From the NCBI GenBank assembly GCA_963820545.1, contig CAWGAJ010000001.1:372001-436000 (forward strand): 64,000 bases of DNA. Reading direction: 5' to 3'. A program made the translations under genes and the position numbers. Below are positions 7,994 through 17,800 of the stretch, piece after piece (positions within the stretch are counted from its first letter, which is position 1; every line of letters begins with the position of its first letter). This DNA comes from CAWGAJ01 sp963820545 (lineage in GTDB: Bacteria; Planctomycetota; Planctomycetia; Pirellulales; Thermoguttaceae). Below the pieces are notes generated by a model, which was not told the origin of the DNA, did not search any database, and saw only the letters and a program-made list of their open reading frames with translations.

Positions 7994-10831
7994 ATGATGA
8001 GATTGTTTCCCGCCGTCGCCGATGTTATCCGTGGAGTTTGCACTGGCTGGAGTTTCCCCATTCATCTGACCGTAGCCGCGCTCTTGGTGGCTGGTTTATT
8101 TTTGCCCGGCTTGGCACGGGCGAAGAGCCCGGAGAGGGAACGCCTTTCGTTTAATGCCGGCTGGCGGTTCATCAAAGGCGATCCAGCCGATGCCGCAGGA
8201 AAAGTTGATTACGCGAAAATTAAAGACTGGATCACGCAGACCAGCCAGGCTTTTATGAAGGAATCCAAGGAACAGAGTAAATCCGCAGGCGAGCCTGGCA
8301 TAGATATTTCCTATATAAAAACTGACTTCGACGACAGTGCCTGGCGTCAGTTGGACCTGCCGCACGACTGGGGAATCGAAGGACCCTTCAAGCAGTCATT
8401 GCCCGGCAACACCGGCAAACTGCCTTGGTGGGGCGTGGCTTGGTATCGGAAGCACGTTACAATCCCGGCCGACGAGCAACAGAGCCGCTTCTTCCTCGAT
8501 ATCGACGGCGCCATGTCCCACGCCGCGGTCTGGCTGAACGGCCGCTTTGTCGGCGGCTGGCCTTATGGATATGCTTCTTTCCGCCTCGAACTCACGCCTT
8601 ACATCAATTATGGCGGCAACAATGTACTGGCGATCCGCTTGTTCAACCCACCGAATTCTTCGCGTTGGTATCCCGGCGGCGGCATCTACCGCAACGTGTG
8701 GTTGGTGAAAACCGCGCCTATCCACGTGGGACATTGGGGTACATATATCACCACACCGAGGGTTTCCAGTTGCGCTGCCACCGTGAATGTGCGAGCAACC
8801 ATCGACAACCAGTTTGCCACCGACGCGAAAGTGACCGCATCGACTCAGATCTATGAAATCGACGCCAAGGGATATCTGGGGGGCGCCCCGGTTGCCCATT
8901 CCGCGCCGGTGGGCGTCGCGCTGGCCGCCGGCAAGAGCGCAGTATGTGCCATGAAGATCAACATGGTTAATCCCAAACTCTGGGATCTGAAAAACCCCCA
9001 ACTCTATATGGCCGTCACCGAAATCGTGCAAAACGGCAAGCTCGTCGACAGCTACAATACGATCTTCGGCATCCGCACGATCAAGTTCGATGTCGATAAA
9101 GGCTTCTTCCTCAACGGCGAGCTGGTGAGATTAAACGGCGTCTGCGACCATCACGATCTGGGACCGCTGGGCTCGGCCGTCAACGTCCGCGCCTTGGAGC
9201 GGCAGATCGAGATCCTCAAGGAAATGGGCTGTAACGCCATCCGCACCAGCCACAATCCGCCCGCGCCGGAACTGCTCTATCTTTGCGATCGCCTGGGCAT
9301 GGTCGTGATGGACGAAGCCTTCGATTGCTGGAAACAAGGAAAGACTCCGAACGATTACCAAAAACTGTATCTCGATTGGCACGAAAAAGACCTCCGCGCC
9401 ATGGTCCGCCGCGACCGCAATCATCCCTGCGTGATCCTCTGGAGCACCGGCAACGAGATCAACGAACAAAGCGTAAGAGAGCCCAAAGAACCAACAGAAA
9501 CCAAAGATAAAAAAGAGACCAACGAGAAAAAAGAAAATCAGACCAAGGCGCAACAAGAAAAAGAGGCCAAAAAACAACTAGAAAAAGAGGCCAATCTGAA
9601 AAAAGAAAAAGAGGCCGCCGAGAAAAAAATGAAAGAGAACCTTCAGATGTCGGCGTATCATGCGCAAATCGTCCGCGAGCAAGACCCCACGCGGCCCGTC
9701 ACCGCCGGCTGCAACCACCTTCAGGCGGGCTACAACGGTTTTCAGAATACGCTGGACGTCTTCGGTTATAATTACAAACCCGGCGAATACGGCAAATTCC
9801 GCGAAAAGAACCCGAAAAAACCGCTGTTCGGCAGCGAAACCGCTTCTTGCATCAGTTCGCGCGGAGAATACTTCTTCCCGGTGAGCGAAAAAAAAGACGA
9901 GGGCAAGGCCGATTTCCAGATGAGCTCCTACGATCTTTACGCGCCGCAATGGGCGACCACGCCGGATACGGAATTTAAAGGCCAGGATGAATTTCCCTTT
10001 GTGGCCGGCGAATTCGTCTGGACGGGCTTCGACTACCTCGGCGAGCCCACGCCCTACAACAACGACACGACCAACCTCTTGAACTTCACCGATCCGCAAG
10101 AAAAGGAGAAGATGGCGGAAGAGTTGGAAAAACTGGGCAATATCAAGGTGCCGTCGCGCAGTTCATACTTCGGCATCGTTGATTTGTGTGGTTTTAAGAA
10201 GGACCGGTTTTACATATACCAGGCCCGCTGGCGGCCCGATCTGCCCATGGTCCACATCCTGCCGCACTGGAACTGGCCCGAGCGGCTCGGTCAGGTCACG
10301 CCCGTGCACGTCTATACCTCCGGCAACGAAGCCGAGTTGTTCCTTAACGGCAAGTCGCTGGGCAAGAAGAAAAAGGAGCAGTATCAATACCGCCTCCGTT
10401 GGGACGACGTAAAATACGAGCCCGGCGAACTAAAAGCGGTAGCCTATAAGAACGGCAAACCCTGGGCCGAGGCAATCACCCGCACCACCGGTCCCGCGGC
10501 AAAGCTCACTTTGCAGGCCGACCGCAACCAGTTGCAGGCCGACGGCGCGGACCTTTCCTTCATCACCGTATCGGTTGTCGATAAAGACGGCCTGCTGGTA
10601 CCGCGATCAAAGAATCGGCTTCGTTTCGAGATCCAAGGGCCCGGCGAAATCGCGGCCGTCGATAACGGCAACGCCACTTGCCACGAATCGTTCCAATCCA
10701 AGGAGTACAACGCCTACAACGGGCTGTGCCTGGTGATTGTGCGCACAAAGGCGGGCCAGGCCGGCAACATCACCGTTACAGCCCAATCCGACGGCATCGA
10801 AGGCGAGACCATCAACCTAATTAGCCGCTAG
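7994..10831 (+). CDS. Exported GH2 beta-galactosidase-like enzyme with a Lys/Glu-rich insert
   Basis: A 945-residue enzyme; start ATG at 7994 follows AAGGAGAG. Signal peptide to about residue 36 (LLVAGLFLPGLARAKS). Order: jelly-roll sugar-binding domain (RLPHDWGIEGPF-like segment, residues 110-260), Ig-like domain, TIM barrel from about 365 (RLNGVCDHHDLGPLG, IRTSHNPP), then C-terminal Ig-like domains. The acid/base is Glu488 in WSTGNEIN and the nucleophile Glu615 in FGSETAS. Between them, residues about 493-551 form a highly charged Lys/Glu/Gln stretch with KEKEAAEKKMKE-like helix sequence that is not part of a normal GH2 barrel; MSAYHAQIVREQDPTRPVTAG resumes the fold at 552. GH2 enzymes cleave terminal beta-galactose (or mannose/glucuronate); galactan side-chain removal is the likely role here. 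Confidence 0.88.
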   Translation: MMRLFPAVADVIRGVCTGWSFPIHLTVAALLVAGLFLPGLARAKSPERERLSFNAGWRFIKGDPADAAGKVDYAKIKDWITQTSQAFMKESKEQSKSAGEPGIDISYIKTDFDDSAWRQLDLPHDWGIEGPFKQSLPGNTGKLPWWGVAWYRKHVTIPADEQQSRFFLDIDGAMSHAAVWLNGRFVGGWPYGYASFRLELTPYINYGGNNVLAIRLFNPPNSSRWYPGGGIYRNVWLVKTAPIHVGHWGTYITTPRVSSCAATVNVRATIDNQFATDAKVTASTQIYEIDAKGYLGGAPVAHSAPVGVALAAGKSAVCAMKINMVNPKLWDLKNPQLYMAVTEIVQNGKLVDSYNTIFGIRTIKFDVDKGFFLNGELVRLNGVCDHHDLGPLGSAVNVRALERQIEILKEMGCNAIRTSHNPPAPELLYLCDRLGMVVMDEAFDCWKQGKTPNDYQKLYLDWHEKDLRAMVRRDRNHPCVILWSTGNEINEQSVREPKEPTETKDKKETNEKKENQTKAQQEKEAKKQLEKEANLKKEKEAAEKKMKENLQMSAYHAQIVREQDPTRPVTAGCNHLQAGYNGFQNTLDVFGYNYKPGEYGKFREKNPKKPLFGSETASCISSRGEYFFPVSEKKDEGKADFQMSSYDLYAPQWATTPDTEFKGQDEFPFVAGEFVWTGFDYLGEPTPYNNDTTNLLNFTDPQEKEKMAEELEKLGNIKVPSRSSYFGIVDLCGFKKDRFYIYQARWRPDLPMVHILPHWNWPERLGQVTPVHVYTSGNEAELFLNGKSLGKKKKEQYQYRLRWDDVKYEPGELKAVAYKNGKPWAEAITRTTGPAAKLTLQADRNQLQADGADLSFITVSVVDKDGLLVPRSKNRLRFEIQGPGEIAAVDNGNATCHESFQSKEYNAYNGLCLVIVRTKAGQAGNITVTAQSDGIEGETINLISR

Positions 10832-10927
10832 CCGAGTCTCGATAAACAATATCGGGTCAACTATTTAGCCGCGGCACTTGTACCGCGAGTCATACATTAG
10901 TTCATGCGCTACAAAGGATATTAAATC

Positions 10928-11968
10928 ATGAAATCGACTTGTTTATCGTTTTTGTTGCTGACGGCGATCTTCGCCAACTTCGTTTCCGCCGCCGAACCGG
11001 CTGCCGCGCAATCCGAGCCGACCGGCAAAGTGGCTCCAAAGCCTCTCTTTCGCGATCCCGTACACGACGGCGCGGCCGATCCCTCGCTGTGCTTCAACCG
11101 CCAGGAGCAAAAATGGTTCATGCTCTACACCAACCGCCGCGCTAATCTGCCCGACGCCAAGGGCGTGTCCTGGGTGCACGGCACGCGCATCGGCATTGCC
11201 GAGTCGTCCGACAACGGCGCCACCTGGAAATACCGCGGCACGGCCGATATCGACTACGGCAAGGAAGATTACACCTATTGGGCGCCCGAGGTGCTTTATC
11301 ACGACGGCGTCTATCACATGTATCTTTCCATCGTGCCGGGAATCTTCAACGATTGGAACGCCCCGCGCCACATCATCCACCTGACGAGCAACGATCTGCT
11401 CAAATGGAAATTCGAGGCCGAGTTGAAGCTGGCGTCCGACCGCGTGATCGACGCCTGCGTGATCCAACTTCCCGACAAAACCTGGCGCCTGTGGTACAAA
11501 AACGAAAATGATCATAGTTGGCTCTACTACGCCGACAGTCCCGACCTGTACAACTGGACCGATCGCGGCGTGGCCATCAAAGACCAGGCCGGCGAAGGCC
11601 CCAAGGTCTTTCGCTGGAAAGACTCTTATTGGTTGATTTCGGACGTCTGGCAAGGTCTGGCCCTCTATAAATCCGACGATTGTCTGAAGTGGGAGCGGCA
11701 GCAGCCCAATCTGCTTCGCCAGCCCGGACAAATCGCCACCGACAGAGAAAAAGGCCAGCACGCCGACGTGGTCCTCAGCGGCGACCGCGCATTCCTCTTT
11801 TATTTCACGCACCAGAGTGGCAAGGATGCCCAGCCCGACGATCCTTATACCAGCCGGCGCACCGTGATGCAGGTTGTCGAGCTTCAGTACAACGATGGCT
11901 GCATATCCTGTGACCGCGACAAACCAACACACGTTTTGCTGCAAGATCCAGACCATAAATCACAGTAA
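10928..11968 (+). CDS. Exported GH43/GH117-like five-bladed beta-propeller glycosidase
   Basis: A 346-residue protein with a signal peptide (MKSTCLSFLLLTAIFANFVSA). Repeated propeller-blade signatures follow: DGAADPSLCFN (candidate catalytic base Asp), WAPEVLYHDGVYHMYLS, DACVIQLPDKTWRLWYKNEN, GEGPKVFRWKDSYWLISDVW (candidate Glu) and HADVVLSGDRAFLFYF. This is the five-bladed fold of clan GH-F and relatives (GH43, GH62, GH117). Members cut arabinofuranosyl, galactosyl or anhydrogalactosyl links; which one applies cannot be decided here. It sits 96 bases after the GH2 gene and 12 bases before the GH35 gene, so it is surely in the same operon. Confidence 0.75.
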   Translation: MKSTCLSFLLLTAIFANFVSAAEPAAAQSEPTGKVAPKPLFRDPVHDGAADPSLCFNRQEQKWFMLYTNRRANLPDAKGVSWVHGTRIGIAESSDNGATWKYRGTADIDYGKEDYTYWAPEVLYHDGVYHMYLSIVPGIFNDWNAPRHIIHLTSNDLLKWKFEAELKLASDRVIDACVIQLPDKTWRLWYKNENDHSWLYYADSPDLYNWTDRGVAIKDQAGEGPKVFRWKDSYWLISDVWQGLALYKSDDCLKWERQQPNLLRQPGQIATDREKGQHADVVLSGDRAFLFYFTHQSGKDAQPDDPYTSRRTVMQVVELQYNDGCISCDRDKPTHVLLQDPDHKSQ

Positions 11969-11980
11969 AGGAAGAGAACC

Positions 11981-13620
11981 ATGTCTACGCATTACTTCCT
12001 CAAGATTTTTTCATTCGTTTGTTTCTGTCTTTTTTCGGCCTCCTTCTCCCGGGCAGAACCCTTGCCAAAATTCGCCGTCAAAGACGGACGCTACGTACTA
12101 CTCGTCGATGAAAAGCCTTACATCGCCTTTGGCGCCCAAGTACACAACTCGAGCGGTTGGGCATCGACCATGGAAGAAGTCTGGCCGCAGCTCGAGGCCT
12201 TGCACGTCAACACGGTCGAGGTGCCCGTGTATTGGCAAGTCGTCGAGGCGCAGCCGGGAAAGTACGATTTCGAGGAAGTGGATCGCATTATCGAAGGCGC
12301 ACGAGCGCGAAAGCTGCGTCTGATCCTGTTATGGTTCGCCACCTGGAAAAACGGCGCGATGAACTACGTGCCGGACTGGATCAAAACCGATCCGCAGCAC
12401 TACCCGCGCGTGATCGATAAAAATGGCAAAGGAATCCTCAATCTCTCGCCGCACGGCAAGGCGAATCTCGCTGCCGATCGCCGGGCGTTTATCGAACTAA
12501 TGAAACATCTCAAGCAGTTCGACGGCAACAAGCAAACCGTAATCATGGTCCAGGTGGAAAACGAGCCGGGTTTCCTGGGCTCGGTGCGCGATTACTCGGA
12601 CGAAGCCAACCGGCTGTTTGCCTCGCCCGTGCCCGAAGTGCTGACTAAAGCTCTGAAACGCAAGCCGGGCACGTGGAAAGAAGTGTTCGGTCCCGACGCA
12701 GACGAATCCTTCTCCGCATATTCCATTGCCGCGTATATTAACGAGATAGCAAAGGCCGGCAAGGCTGTTTATCCACTTCCCTTATACGTAAATGTCTGGC
12801 TGCGCAAGGAACGCGCCTTGGAACGGCCCGGCGAAACGTATCCCAGCGGCGGTCCGACGTTTAACGTGCTCGATATCTGGAAGGCCGTCACGCCCGATAT
12901 CGACCTGATCGCCCCGGACATCTATCACCCCGATTTCATCTCCTTCCAAAGAGACTGCAACTTTTATCGCCGGCCGGACAATCCGCTGTTTATTCCCGAG
13001 ACACGCGGTGGCACGATCAACGCCCGATATCTTTTCTACGCGCTGGCCGATTATGGCACATTGGGATTTTCCCCCTTCGGCGTGGATCAGTTGGATGGCA
13101 GCCGCAAGATGCGCCGGATTTGACCGCCATGTCGATGAACTTTCGGCTGCTCGCCCCCGCGGCGCTCGCGCTTAGCGAACTGCAAACGGCCGGTAAATTG
13201 CATTGCGCCGTGGCCGAACACTTGCGCAATCGCGACGTGGTCCAGCTCGAACGTTACCAAGCGCAGGTCGATTTCAACCAGCCCATACGCCTGGGAACCC
13301 CTTTGCCCGACGGGCTGCCTGTAAACGCCGATGACCTGACCGGCCGCGCGCTAATCGGCGAACTCAGCCCGGACGAATTCCTTATCCTGGGCTTCGATTC
13401 GCACGTCCGTTTCATGTTGCGCGATCCCGATAAAAGGGCAGTCATCTATGTGCGCGTGGAAGAGGGACAATTCGACTCCGGCCTATGGAAAATGAAGCGA
13501 CTCTGGAACGGCGACGAAATCGACTACGGCGTGCGATTGCCTCAGCAAGGCGCTATTCTCAAAGTAAAGCTGATGCCCGGTTACCAGCGCCAAAGCGAGT
13601 TCATCGACGGCGGATTGTAA
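11981..13620 (+). CDS. Exported GH35 beta-galactosidase with C-terminal DUF5597-like domain (frame break near 13105)
   Basis: Signal peptide MSTHYFLKIFSFVCFCLFSA. The GH35 barrel begins FAVKDGRYVLLVDEKPYIAF and includes NTVEVPVYWQVVEAQPGKYD, the acid/base Glu195 in VQVENEPG and the nucleophile Glu340 in FIPETRGG. The first frame stops after DGSRKMRRI at 13123. A shift of one base near 13105 gives DAPDLTAMSMNFRLLAP and runs to 13620, supplying the C-terminal domain (EEGQFDSGLWKMKRLWNGDE) normally fused to bacterial GH35 enzymes of this type. I therefore treat 11981-13620 as one gene with a sequencing or natural frameshift. Likely removes terminal beta-galactose from pectic galactan. Confidence 0.85.
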
Positions 13621-13671
13621 CACGAAGATGCCTGCGCCGCGGTTGAGATCAACAATTTTTGGCAATTATGG

Positions 13672-14898
13672 ATGATTATTAAGATGCTCCATAAGATGAT
13701 AACAAAGATTGCAAAAGTGATCTTGCCCGCAACGGCAATAATATTCGTCCTTGCCATCATGCCGGGATCGGCAAAAGCAGAGGCAACTCAAAAATCCCCG
13801 GCGGGCGAGAACCATTCCAGGAAAGATTCTTTCGCCGCGAACCGGCCGGCCGAAGATCGTGCGCCACTCGAACAAACTGAAAAATATACGGCCCGCGTAC
13901 ACGATCCCTCCACGATAGTTAAGTGCAAAGACGAGTATTGGCTTTTCTCGACGGGACGGGGAATCGCCTCGCATCACTCCAAGGATCTGGTGCATTGGCA
14001 ACCCGGGCCGCACGTCTTCGACACATCGCCCGCCTGGACCACAAGCGCGGTGCCCGAGAACAGAGGTTTTTTTTGGGCCCCGGATGTTATCCATCTCCAC
14101 AACCGATTCTTGCTTTATTACTCGGTTTCAAAATTTGGCCTAAATACCTCGGCGATTGGATTGGTCGCCAATCCCACGTTGGATCCGGCCGATTGCCATT
14201 ATGCCTGGACCGACCAAGGCATTGTGATTCAATCGGCCAAGGACGACAATTTCAACACCATTGATCCCAGCGTGATCCAGGACGAGAAGGGCAACTTATG
14301 GCTCGCCTTCGGCTCGTTTTGGAGCGGCATCAAGCTGATCCAGCTCGATCCGTCCACGGGCAAGTGCCTGGCGCCCGACTCGCCCGTCTATTCGTTGGCC
14401 TATAATGAATCCATCGAAGCCGCGTGTCTCCACCGTCACGGCGACTATTATTATTTATTCGTAAATTGGGACATCTGCTGCCGCGGCACGGAGAGCACCT
14501 ATAATATCCGCGTGGGGCGCAGCGCAAATATCACTGGTCCTTATCTCGACAAGGAAGGCCGGGACCTGCTGCAAAACGGCGGCACTTTGTTCCTCGAAAC
14601 CAGCGGTTCATTCATTGGTCCCGGTCATGCCGGAATTCTCTCTGCTGATAAAACCGACTGGCTAAGTTACCACTATTACGATGGCGACCGGCACGGCGCC
14701 CCCACGCTTGCCATCCGCCGCCTACTTTGGGACGCCGACGGCTGGCCAATGATCGACAAATCACCGGATTCAAACCCTAAAATAAAAGTCCCCCCATGCA
14801 AAACACTAGCCTCATCGCGACCGCAATCCTCATCGGCATGTCATTTCTGCCGGCGAGTATCAAGGCCGACGACGCCCCGGCGCCTAAGCCCAAGGTGA
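13672..14898 (+). CDS. Exported GH43 arabinanase/arabinosidase-like enzyme
   Basis: N-terminal signal peptide (hydrophobic ILPATAIIFVLAIMPGSAKA). The five-bladed propeller has the three expected acidic residues: Asp78 in ARVHDPST (base), Asp198 in NTIDPSVIQD (pKa modulator) and Glu249 in NESIEAAC (acid). Blade motifs FWAPDVIHLHNRFLLYYS and WLAFGSFWSGIKLIQLD match endo-arabinanase-type GH43. The reading frame runs about 100 bases into the next gene and ends in an Arg/Ser-rich tail (residues about 375-408) unlike the family, so the true stop was probably lost by an indel near the C6 run at 14790-14795. The start is uncertain: no strong ribosome-binding site precedes any of the three ATGs at 13672-13699. 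Confidence 0.82.
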   Translation: MIIKMLHKMITKIAKVILPATAIIFVLAIMPGSAKAEATQKSPAGENHSRKDSFAANRPAEDRAPLEQTEKYTARVHDPSTIVKCKDEYWLFSTGRGIASHHSKDLVHWQPGPHVFDTSPAWTTSAVPENRGFFWAPDVIHLHNRFLLYYSVSKFGLNTSAIGLVANPTLDPADCHYAWTDQGIVIQSAKDDNFNTIDPSVIQDEKGNLWLAFGSFWSGIKLIQLDPSTGKCLAPDSPVYSLAYNESIEAACLHRHGDYYYLFVNWDICCRGTESTYNIRVGRSANITGPYLDKEGRDLLQNGGTLFLETSGSFIGPGHAGILSADKTDWLSYHYYDGDRHGAPTLAIRRLLWDADGWPMIDKSPDSNPKIKVPPCKTLASSRPQSSSACHFCRRVSRPTTPRRLSPR

Positions 14899-17800
14899 TC
14901 GGCTGGGCCGAAAAGCGCGTGGAAGAAAAGCTGGACCGGGCGATGATCGCCATTGCCCAGGACAAGGGAAAGGTCTATCTGGGATGGCGTCTGTTGAAAA
15001 CCGACCCGGAAAACGTGGCCTTCAATGTTTATCGCTCCACTGCCGGCGGCGAAGCCGTAAAACTCAACGCCCAACCGCTAGGGACCACCACCGACTTCGT
15101 TGACGCGGCCGCGCCCTTGGATCGCGAAAATGCCTGGTGGGTGCGTCCGGTGGTGGATGGACGCGAACTGGAGCCCGCCGATCGCGCCACACTGCCCCCC
15201 AATCCGCCCGTCAGACAATACATTTCCATCAAACTGCAAGGCGATTACACGATCAACAAAGTAGGCATCGGCGATCTGGACGGCGATGGGAAATACGATT
15301 TCGTCGTCAAGCAGCCCGGGAGCAGCGTGGATCCGGGCAGCACGTGGCGCCCTAGCCCCGATACATACAAGATCGAAGCCTACAAAAGCGACGGCACGTT
15401 TCTCTGGCGCAAGGACCTGGGCTGGTCCATCGAGATGGGCGTCTGGTATTCGCCTTTCATCGTGTTCGACCTGGACGGCGACGGCAAGGCCGAGGTGGCT
15501 GTAAAAACCGGCGAAGGCGATCCGCGCGACAGCCAAGGCCACGTGCTTACCGGACCGGAATACTGCTCGATCTGGAACGGTCAGACCGGCGAGGAAATCG
15601 ACCGCGTGGATTGGATCGCCCGCGGAAAAAGCAGCGACTGGGGCGACGAGAAAAACAACCGCGCCAGCCGACACCAGATCGGCGTGGCCTATCTCGACGG
15701 CAAAACTCCTTGCCTATTGGTGGTCCGCGGCCAATACACGATCATGAGGGTGGATGCCTTTCAATATCACGATAAAAAACTCCAGCAGGTCTGGAGCTGG
15801 TGCGGCGACGAGGAACAGCCGCCCTTTCGCGGCCAGGGCGCGCACACCCTGCACGCGGCCGACGTGGACGGCGACGGCCGGGATGAAGTCCTGCTGGGCT
15901 CCTGCGCGGTCGACGACAACGGCCAAGGCCTCTGGTCCACCGGCTTTGGACATCCCGACCGCTTTTTTGTCACCGACGTCGATCCTTCCCGTCCCGGCCT
16001 GGAGGTGCTTTATTGCATCGAACCCCGCCGTCAGCAAAACGGGGTCTGTCTTGTCGAGGCCCGTTCCGGAAAAGTCATCTGGGGAACCGAGCACCTGACC
16101 GAGCATATCTCACATTGCCTCTGCGCCGACATCGACGCGCACATCCCCGGCATGGAATGTTGGGCCACCACGGTCGAAGGAACCAAGACCCCCAAGGATC
16201 CGGCCATTCTTAATGCCCCCATGCGCTGGCTCTTTTCCTCCGCGGGCAAACTGCTAGCCGTGGACGATCAAATCCCGCCCTTGGACGGCTTGGTCTGGTG
16301 GGATGCCGATTCGCTGCGCGAACTGGAAAGCAAGCAAGAGGTCTCCAAATGGCATGGTCCGGTATTGACCAAGGGCATTGAAGGCAAGGTGCTGGCCTGG
16401 GCCGATATCCTGGGCGACTGGCGCGAGGAGATCATCACTTCTCTGCCCGGCGAGTTGCGCATCTACACCACTGTTATCCCGGCCGACCAGCGCCGCGTGT
16501 GTCTGATGCAGGATCCCATCTACCGGCTGGACGTGGCCCTTGCGGCCATGGGCTACCTGCAACCGCCCATGACTAGTTTCTTTCTTGGCGTCGATGCGGC
16601 CAATTCCCCTAACTCCCTCAGCGTGGAAAAACTACGCTGCGACTTGGCCGACAATCCGCTGGGCGTCGACTCGCCCCATCCGCGACTGAGCTGGATTTTA
16701 CAATCCGAGCAAAACGGTCAATGCCAAACGGCCTATCAGATTCTGGCCGCTTCTTCGCTGGAGCTGCTTGCCAGCGACCACGCCGATCTTTGGGATAGCG
16801 GGCGCGTGGAATCCGACGAGACGATCCATATCCCTTATGCCGGCCAGGCGCTGAAGTCGTCACAGCAGGTTTTTTGGAAAGTGCGCGTCTGGGACAAGGA
16901 CAATAAACCTTCGGCCTGGAGCGAACCGGCCCAATGGACCATGGGACTGCTGAGCGATGCCGATTGGCAGGCGCGCTGGATCGCCGCCGATGCCGACTGC
17001 CAGAGCTTGTTGCTCCGCCGCGAGTTCACGGTCAAGTCCGGGCTGAAGCGCACCGTGGCCCACGTCTGCGGCCTGGGCTATTACGAAATGACCATCAACG
17101 GGCGCAAGGCCGGCTATGATCTACTTACTCCCGGCTGGACGAAGTACGACAAAACATGCCTTTACGATACGCGCGACATCACCCGCTTGCTGAAAGAAGG
17201 CCGCAACGCCGTGGGCCTGCTGCTGGGCAATGGCATGTATAACGTGACGGGCGGCCGCTACGTGAAATTCAAAGGTTCCTATGGTCCGCTTAAGGCCATC
17301 GCGCATTTGCGCCTCGAATATGACGACGGCGCAGTAGAAATTATCGGCGCCGACGACTACTGGCGCACGCATCCCGGCCCGATCACGTTTTCCTGCGTCT
17401 TTGGCGGGGAGGATTATGATGCTTGCCTGGAATTACCCGCTTGGGACCAGCCGGATTTTGACGATCAAAATTGGACCGCCGCCAAGGTAGTGGATGGTCC
17501 AGGCGGAAAGTTACGCGGGCATTCATGCGCCGCGCCGCCGATTCGGGCCAATGAAACTCTACAGCCCGTAAGCGTAAAACAACTCAAACCCGGCGTGGCG
17601 CTTTACGACCTGGGCCAAAACGCGTCTATCATGCCGCGTCTGACGGTAAAAGGTCCGGCGGGTTCATCGATAAAAATAATTCCAGCCGAGTTATTGAAAA
17701 AAGACGGCACCGTGGACCGTACGTCCTGCGCCACGGCGCGGGACCGGCCTATTGGAAATACACGCTGTCGGGTCACGCCCCGGAAAGCTGGTTTTCCAAG

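Noticed and set aside
10943..11956. A 337-codon minus-strand frame opposite the propeller glycosidase
   Set aside because: No family resemblance; the plus strand has a signal peptide and propeller blades.
14767..14790. Sequence like a tRNA T-arm (GGATTCAAACCC)
   Set aside because: No acceptor, D or anticodon stems fit around it and it lies within the GH43 coding end.
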